A stretch of 64,000 bases of DNA from Typhlomys cinereus. Its lineage: Eukaryota > Chordata > Mammalia > Rodentia > Platacanthomyidae. The stretch covers positions 5,115,819 through 5,179,818 of the forward strand of contig JALPQD010000005.1 in NCBI GenBank assembly GCA_023101885.1. Direction: 5' to 3'. Both the position numbers and the translations under genes were made by a program. How positions within the stretch are numbered: position 1 is the stretch's first letter; the number at the start of each line of letters is the position of its first letter. This document shows positions 57,385 to 64,000 of the stretch, piece by piece. The notes under the pieces are model-generated. The model was not told the DNA's origin. It made no database searches and was given only the letters and a program-made list of their open reading frames with translations.

Positions 57385-58860
57385 CTTTTGAAGGAATTAA
57401 ATGTAGTCATTGCAAAACATTCAAAACCACTTAAAGATGTCTTCAAATGAGACCAAGCATGCTGTACAACTTTTTTAAATGGGAAAATGACATCTGGACA
57501 TTAGCTATATACTTCCATGTGGCATTTAAATTTTTTTAAATTTAGGAAAATACCATCATGGACAAAGAACTCAAAATAATGAAACCCTCAAAGATTCCAC
57601 AGCAGAGCATGAATATATTCTCTTGGGTTCAGCTGAGAAATCTCACCTCAAGAAATAAAGTGAGGATTATGGAGAAAGACTTGTCAACTTCAGGCTCCCA
57701 CATGCATGTGCTCATGCGTTCACATGCACACACATGTACACCTACATACGAGAATACATATGCAAAATGGCTTTTAATGCTTGTTGGGGCCATTTGAAGT
57801 AGAGATATCTGAAATGAAGACATTTTGGGGTGACAGAATTTCTTGTGCACGGTGCTTTTGTAATTCAAAATCAAAATACTGTTTTCATTATTGACACATT
57901 TAATTGGTGGGACGTTTCTTGGAGAATAATGCCTACCTTCTCTGCGGTAGGGAGACAATGTTGGGTACTGGCTTTCCACTGGAGTCATCAGAATCGTTCT
58001 GCATCTTAGAACCGAGCTCCATCAATCCTAAAAACAAAGCATTCCTGGTGAAAAACAGCAGAAAGAACAAAATGCCTCCTTTCTTAAAAAATAATAGTTT
58101 AATCAAAAAACATTTATTAAACTTCTAGCAGATGCCAAACGCAGTTCAGGGGCTATAAAGACAGATAAGAGAGCTTTCCTGCCTCTGGGCCCTAGCACGT
58201 CCAATCGGAGTGGAGCACATCACTTGCAGTGAGCTAGCTGGTCTGGTTTCCACCAGCGTCACCCGTGCAGTAACCTCGGCCCATAGCCACAGAACGCTTC
58301 CTCACTCACAAGGCCTTTAGGTGCCGTTTGGAACTTAACCCATCTGACAGCACCAGAAGGGTTTTACTGGCAAGAAACAGGCTGAACGAGTCAGCATAAC
58401 TTCCTGGGTGCGCACTGCAGGCTTGGGATCTCACGCCTGTTAACCCGCTGGCAATAGCACGTTCTGATCACAAGTCCGTGGTGGATTCCTCCTCGGTACC
58501 TTGGCCCCTCACTGGGCTCTGTAGCAGCTGTCTAGTGGGCTTTCCTGGGGCCACCTTGACGCTAAAGCCCAGCACCTCCTAGTTCCCAGAGTGTCTTTGT
58601 AAGAACATAAGTCAGATCAAGTGTCTGCCCTGCTTGCAAACTTCTAGTGGCCTCTCCCACTACACTTACAATGTAATCCCAGCCCCTTTGTATGGCTTGC
58701 ACGGCCATGCAGAATTTGTCCCTCCTTCTTCCCTTAGTCCCCCATCTCCTTCACTACCCCTTAGACCAGAGGTTAGCGTGGCTTTTCTGTGAAGGGATAG
58801 ATGAAAATACTTGTGAGTTTCTAGGGTGTCAGGTTTTGTGTATGCAGGTGTTTGTTCTAG
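57385..58860. other. Unassigned intergenic sequence
   Basis: No gene recognised. Short alternating 'cacatgcaca' near 57720. Frames in this part have no family. Confidence 0.3.
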
Positions 58861-58867
58861 CTCATCT

Positions 58868-59184
58868 GTATGTGTGTGTGTGTGCACGTGTGTGCATGTG
58901 TGTGCACGTGTGTGCGGAGGCCAGAGGACGGTCTTGGGTGCCATTCTTCAGGTGCCGCCTGACTTTCATTTGAGCCAGACTCTGTCACTTGGCTCAGGAC
59001 TCATCAAGCAGTCGGGGCTGGCTGGCCGGCAGGCCCCCAGGGGTCTGCCTGTCTCCATCTCTCCGCACCGGGATTACACACGCGTGCCGCGGGGCCAGGT
59101 TCTTTTGATAACGGGTTCTGGAGATGGACTCGGTCTCCTGTGTGCGTGGTAAGCACTTTACTGACTGAATTGTCTTTCCAACTC
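58868..59184 (-). mobile_element. B4A-type SINE (B1-containing)
   Basis: (GT)n tail, 'ggaggccagaggacggtctt', B1-like middle ('gtctccatctctccgcaccg' and 'ggattacacacgcgtgccgc'), then a degraded head 'actgactgaattgtctttcc'. Confidence 0.75.
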
Positions 59185-59189
59185 AAGTC

Positions 59190-59730
59190 AGACAGTTTCA
59201 GCTCGTCCGTTTCATTGGGAGAGAAGAAAAGCAGCCATCGATAACAAACAAACAAATGGATGACGTGACAGTGCTTGGACCCCAACAACGCTTCACTGAG
59301 ATAGATGGGCCACAAGCCAGGTTTGGTCCACAGACCTTAACTCACAGGCCCTTGCTTTAGACTGGCTGCTGTTTCTCTGGTTCCTCTGACCGGCCACACC
59401 TCTCTGACCTTCGGGTCCCATGTTGTCTCTGGATCTTCCCAGCTTTGCTTCTTCCTGACAGTCGAGTCCTTGCTGCGGACCCTACTTGGCCTCTGCATTT
59501 AAGTGGGCTCATTCCACCCCACCTCTTCTCCTCAGCCCTTTGCAGGGGAGTGATCTCATTCTCTTATTCGCTCGCATGTCCACGGTCTGTGACCCCCTCC
59601 TTCATGCAGTACACACTGTGTGTGACAGAATCTTCTTGTGGCAGCAGAGCTGCGACCCACAGCAGATACTCAGTACATATACCATGTGGTCACAAGTGGC
59701 AGAACACATGTCTTTCCGAATCCCAAACCG
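59190..59730. other. Unassigned intergenic sequence
   Basis: No gene or repeat recognised with confidence. Confidence 0.3.
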
Positions 59731-59739
59731 GTGCTTTTT

Positions 59740-60080
59740 GTTCTTGTGTGTATGTGTAGATGGGGTGCATGTGTGCATGGGGGATGATGTACGGGCAGAA
59801 ATAACACTTGAGTGTGTGTGTGTGCCTGTGGAGGCCCAAGGGTGATAGCAGGACTCGTCCTCCACGGCTCTCCCACCTTCACCTTATTGTTGTGAGTCTG
59901 CGTCTCGTAATTAAACCCAGAGCATGGTCATTAGGGCTCGGCTGGCTAGCCAGCATGTTCTGGAGATTTCCAGACTCTGCCTTCCAGGTCTACAGTTACA
60001 GGCCGGGACCTGGGGATCTGAACTCAGGTTCCTGTGCTTCTGGGGCAAGGGCTTTAACCACTGAACCATCTCTCCCCAGT
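59740..60080 (-). mobile_element. B4A-type SINE
   Basis: (GT)-rich tail, 'ggctggctagccagcatgtt' B1-type middle, 'ggggatctgaactcaggttc' and head end 'actgaaccatctctccccag'. Confidence 0.65.
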
Positions 60081-60084
60081 GCCC

Positions 60085-60700
60085 ATAGCTTTGAACGCCG
60101 TCTCAACACTCCTCCTGTGAATGGGAGTTCAGACCCATGGGAGTTGGGGGGGCTTTGCCATCCTGTTCCCACAGGGGCCTTCTGCATGCTGGCGAAGGGC
60201 CTTCCTCCACTTGTTTCTGGTGACCCGGGTATTTCTCCCACGCACACAAGTGGGACTAATGTCTGGTTATGTGCTGCCCGTGGCTATTTGGCCTCTGTCG
60301 TCTCTTGGCCGCTGCCTTTGCCGCCATGTGCACTGGCCGTTGCCACTTCCATGCGGTTCCTATGTCTTTCCTACCATACAGCTCAGCACTCCTCGGGCAT
60401 CTTAGATGCCACGTGGCGCTGCCCTTGCAGAGACTTTCAGCAGTACCCACTGCTTCTGCTGAGTACCCCTGGATCGTGGCTGAGAAAGCAATGTTGCCTC
60501 TGTTGAAAACTATGCCTCCTTCAGACCTCTAGATGGCGCCACCTCAAACAGCCAGATACCACTAGGCAGTGGAAGAGTGGGGAAGAACAAACGCTTTTTG
60601 TGCTTCTCTTAGTTCATGGCTCTGGTTTAGTGTGACTGGTGACCCTAAGCCAAAGAATTTCCAGTCTTTATTTACCACCATCTCTCTTTCTAATGTAATG
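60085..60700. other. GC-richer unassigned stretch
   Basis: Overlapping open frames on both strands without known family. Contains the CTCF-like motif listed below. Confidence 0.3.
60526..60540 (+). promoter_or_regulatory. Candidate CTCF core motif
   Basis: CCTCTAGATGGCGCC matches CCASYAGRKGGCRSY at 14 of 15 positions. It lies in a GC-richer patch. Confidence 0.45.
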
Positions 60701-60719
60701 GCTGGTACTGACATGAGGC

Positions 60720-60915
60720 TGATTGTGTGTCGGGCTCTGTTGGGAGAGCTTCGCATGCATTAACCTATTTACAACAGACCCACGAGGTAGGAATATCATC
60801 AGCCTGGTCTCCACGGATGCCAGAGAGGTTGACTGACTTACTCAGGGCCAGACGTGAGTGACAGAATTGAGGTTACCAGCTTTGAAATCTGTGTTGTTAA
60901 CTACCAAGCTATGAG
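60720..60915 (-). mobile_element. MIR-like SINE, nearly full length
   Basis: 'cgggctctgttgggagagct', 'cattaacctatttacaacag', 'acccacgaggtaggaatatc', 'gaggttgactgacttactca' and 'ttgttaactaccaagctatg' follow the MIR order in reverse. Confidence 0.72.
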
Positions 60916-60919
60916 GAAC

Positions 60920-62360
60920 AAGATCTATACTTAGTGGTCTAGTGGATGTCACATGGTACTCCAAATCGCCCTTCTCTCGTCACTCCGGGGCTCGTTACCT
61001 AGTTAGTTACCTCCATCAGAGTCCCATGTGCAGGTGTCCGTCTTTACACAGCTGCTACTTTGCTAGAGCTGTGCAGTTATATCTGACCCCAGGCTAAAGT
61101 GAGGACTCTCCTCTTTCTGCTGAGCGTGGTAGTTGCTCAGAGAACTGCATCTCTAGCACAGAGGAACCTGCAGGGAGGAAAGTGAGGCTTGAACTGTAAC
61201 GAGTCTTGACAAACATGGAAGAGTTCACAAACAGACCCGGGGCTGCTCCTGACCGTGTGGTACACAAGACCGGCCAAGGAAGACACAACCCATTCCGTTC
61301 TCCTGCCGTCCCCAGACCGATCCCATGTCAGGCGTAAGGCTGGGAGAGAGTGGTGGTCAAAGGGCTTTGGTCACTGCTAAGGAGTTTCGAATTTATTTTG
61401 TAACAAGGTAAGGAGTGGAGAGGTGAAGGGAAATGAGCAGCCACATTAGCCCCATGAGAGCCGGAGGCAGAATGCTCATGATTCTTGCTGGAGTGTGGAA
61501 GTTGTCAGCATGTGGTTCAAAGTCTGCCTGAGGTCTGCGGTAGTCTGTGGACTTCCCTTCTGGAAGAGCAATTGGGACAGGATTCTGCCTTTATATTGTG
61601 AACGAATTAGTTACAAATCAAATCAGTTCAACTTTCCTCATTCTATATAATGCAGGCTCCCCTCTGTAGGGAGACCACGCCCTTCCTTATCGACAGTGAG
61701 GGTGACTGCCCCGTGCTGACATTCTAGATCCAGTGCTCCAGGGGGTCCCCGGGCAGATGGCATCACATCTTATCATCTTGACCGACTTTACCCAGGTTAA
61801 TGACTCTTCTAGGACCCTCATTCAAACCCCCCAGATTCTGTCCAACTGTGAAGAAATGAAAAGCATCAGCCCTTAGTCCAGGGAGTTGCCTGCCCAGCAA
61901 GGTTGTCTCCAGCGACTCTGGAGACAGCCCAGTGTCATGTACATCTAAATGGCAAGTTGCGTGAATTCGACTTTACTACCGAAGTCCTGCAGTGACATCG
62001 CGAGCCTCCTATGGAAGTCAGTAGTCCCTTTGGGAATCAAATATTCATCTGAAACAGAGTCTCTTTTACCTAAGCCTCTTAGAGATGTTGTCAGCTGTAT
62101 CTGAAAGAAATATAAAGACTTTCTTCGCTCTTGTCACAACAGAGGTCTTGGTTCTTCAGCAATTTACATAAAACTCCAGGGGGAGAACGGTGCAGTCAAT
62201 CTGTTCCGCGAGTCTTCCATGACTCCTGATTACTTCCCTGCCTGCCAGGGAGTGGGGAACAATGTCCAAATACAGGGTGGTACACCCCACAGGACAGCAA
62301 TGTGTAATTTACTGAGCCTTGGAGAAATTAAAAGGAAGTGATCTACCTGAAGAAACACTC
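60920..62360. other. Unassigned intergenic sequence
   Basis: No gene or repeat recognised with confidence. Confidence 0.3.
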
Positions 62361-62364
62361 ACCA

Positions 62365-62400
62365 TTTTTTTAAAAAAATTTTTGGTGTTTATGTGTTGGG

Positions 62401-62450
<50 letters not shown>

Positions 62451-62678
62451 TAGGGCACTGTGTCTGCCTATGGAGGCTCAGGTGTGACTTCAGGAATTGT
62501 CTTGGATTGCTCCGCCTTCTTTCTGCTTTGCTCTGGGTTTTCCAGACTCCACCTTCCAGAGTCAGAAGTGCGGACCTCCGCCACCACTGCCTGGTGTTTT
62601 AAATGGGATCCGGGATCCAAACTCAAGTCCTTCTGCTTGCAGGGCAGAAACTTGCACCCTGAGCCATGTCTCCAGTCC
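62365..62678 (-). mobile_element. DIP-like SINE with (GT)n tail
   Basis: (GT)n at 62401-62449, body 'gtcttggattgctccgcctt', 'ggatccgggatccaaactca' and head complement 'gagccatgtctccagtcc'. Confidence 0.84.
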
Positions 62679-62679
62679 A

Positions 62680-64000
62680 TTTCCACCATCCTTACAGCTT
62701 TACTTCTACTAAGCACCTGAATTTTCTTCTTCCTACACGTTTGAAAGTTTTCAAATAAAATTAATTTTTCTTAAATGAGTATTTGATGATTTTTGTGATG
62801 GAAGGGGCTTAGGGATCCTGGAAAGCTTTTGTTCTAACAGTCCCCTCCCTTCTTTTACTTTACAACTTGCTCTGTAAAACATGTAAGCATAAGAAATGTG
62901 GCGTGAAACTCTCTGATGTGCCCCATCCATTCATTCTGACATTTGCTCTGAAGTTCAGCTTATATGAAAAAAAGGCATAAAAACCATTTACAGAATGATT
63001 AACTGTCTTAATAGCAAATTATTCTAGATTCCCTTTAATGGTCATTGGTAATGGCCTGACTTCAGGGCAGGACAAAGACATCCTTAGCACCCCTAGGACG
63101 TCTTTTCTGACTCCACACCTTCCCATTGCGATTGTGTTCCTCTCTCATGGGGAAAGGAAAAGGGACCCTTTGCTTCAGTACTCAACTATGGCTCTGTGGA
63201 GGTGAGATGCAGCTCTCTCAGGTTGACGTACAAGGGAAAATCAGCTAATGACCCTTTGTAGCTTAATTTTAATCTCTTCAGAGAATCAGAAATCTAAATC
63301 CTTGAAGTCACCCAAGTTGAATATTCAGAAAAACACAAGCTTGCATAAGGAAGAACTTTCTTCATGAAACTGGACTTCTACACAGTCATAGTTGGTTTAA
63401 TAGATGAGGAATGGGAGGAGGGGGAGAGCCAAGGGAGGGAGGGGAAGAGTGACACGGAGCCGGAGAGTTGGGGATGGCTGGCGAGGTCATGGGCCCTTGT
63501 TTTTTTTCTCCCTGCAGTGTAGAGCAAACCTCATCTGACGGTGGTCGCCCTTCCTGCTGAGCCCACAGACAGTCCTCAGTACACTCACCACCGGCCCAGG
63601 CTCTTTATACCCTTGACTTACATGAAGGCCTCTTGTGGGAAACTTTCTTGGTGTGCTCTGATCCATCTCCACATCTAAGGAAAGACCCAGCCTTGTGGTG
63701 CTTTCATGGCTTTTGAATAGTGTGTTTGTGAATCAAGGAGAATGGCTTCAATTAGAAACATTTGTCTCTCTCTTAGAGTTTGAATTTTCTCCCCCAAATT
63801 TTCTGAGAGGCACTTCATTTTCATTCAGACTTCAGCTCTTGATGGAGAAGTGAGTTTTAGGACACTGTTTCTTAAATTTTAGTCATTTACACATCTCTTT
63901 CATGATCTTTGCATACCATCTGCGTTACTTTCCTCCCATGCTTTTCTTTTGCATCAATTCAAAATTTTGCAATTCAGTCTTCGGACTGTGATGTCACAAG
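62680..64000. other. Unassigned intergenic sequence to window end
   Basis: No gene or repeat recognised. A purine-rich patch ('gggaggagggggagagcc') lies near 63412-63450. Confidence 0.3.

Noticed and set aside
59808..60506. 232-codon + strand open frame
   Set aside because: It begins inside a B4A-type SINE and continues into GC-rich sequence; other frames overlap on both strands, and no family is recognised.

Overview
This is a mammalian nuclear window, most likely from a myomorph rodent. Interspersed repeats dominate it. The most frequent is a tRNA-headed SINE that resembles the B2 superfamily in its promoter half but has its own body and a CA-rich tail. It occurs alongside B1-, ID-, B4/RSINE1-, MIR- and L1-like sequences. 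That combination suggests a dipodoid rodent (jerboa or relative, whose B2-superfamily SINE is called DIP) rather than mouse or rat. The family calls are made by eye, and the species call is an inference.

Only one protein-coding gene can be supported: the 3' part of RWDD3 (RSUME, an RWD-domain enhancer of SUMO conjugation) on the + strand. Three exons with proper splice sites join in frame (6592-7079, 8820-8935, 9023-9146) and end in a stop at 9144-9146, with a poly(A) signal near 9374. The first coding exon (about 28 residues) is not visible and should lie upstream of position 1, so 1-6591 is intron 1. It holds an ERV-type LTR, SINE and transposon pieces and a possible CTCF site.

From about 9.4 kb to the end I find no gene. 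In human the interval 3' of RWDD3 towards PTBP2 is a large gene desert, and this window looks like its start. It alternates between (a) repeat-dense stretches (10-21, 25-33, 36-38, 41-43, 44.7-50, 54.6-60.1 and 62.4-62.7 kb) and (b) long AT-rich stretches almost free of young repeats (22.4-23.7, 33.3-35.3, 38.8-40.5, 43.9-44.5 and 51.4-54.6 kb). The second class is where conserved non-coding regulatory elements would be expected. Block 51.4-54.6 kb contains a small, isolated CpG-dense patch at 52.97-53.19 kb.

Other structure worth keeping: two inverted copies of one LTR family about 16 kb apart; a SINE insertion with target duplications whose unoccupied equivalent survives in a second copy of the host repeat; a 33-bp minisatellite; a tandem duplication of about 175 bp; a 415-bp ATCT array; and a 5'-to-3' promoter-like LTR on the - strand at 30.0-30.5 kb. 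Most long open frames here start at TTG or GTG, or run through simple repeats, and are not genes. I found no CRISPR, no operon-like system, no RNA gene other than tRNA-derived SINEs, and no clearly new protein system.
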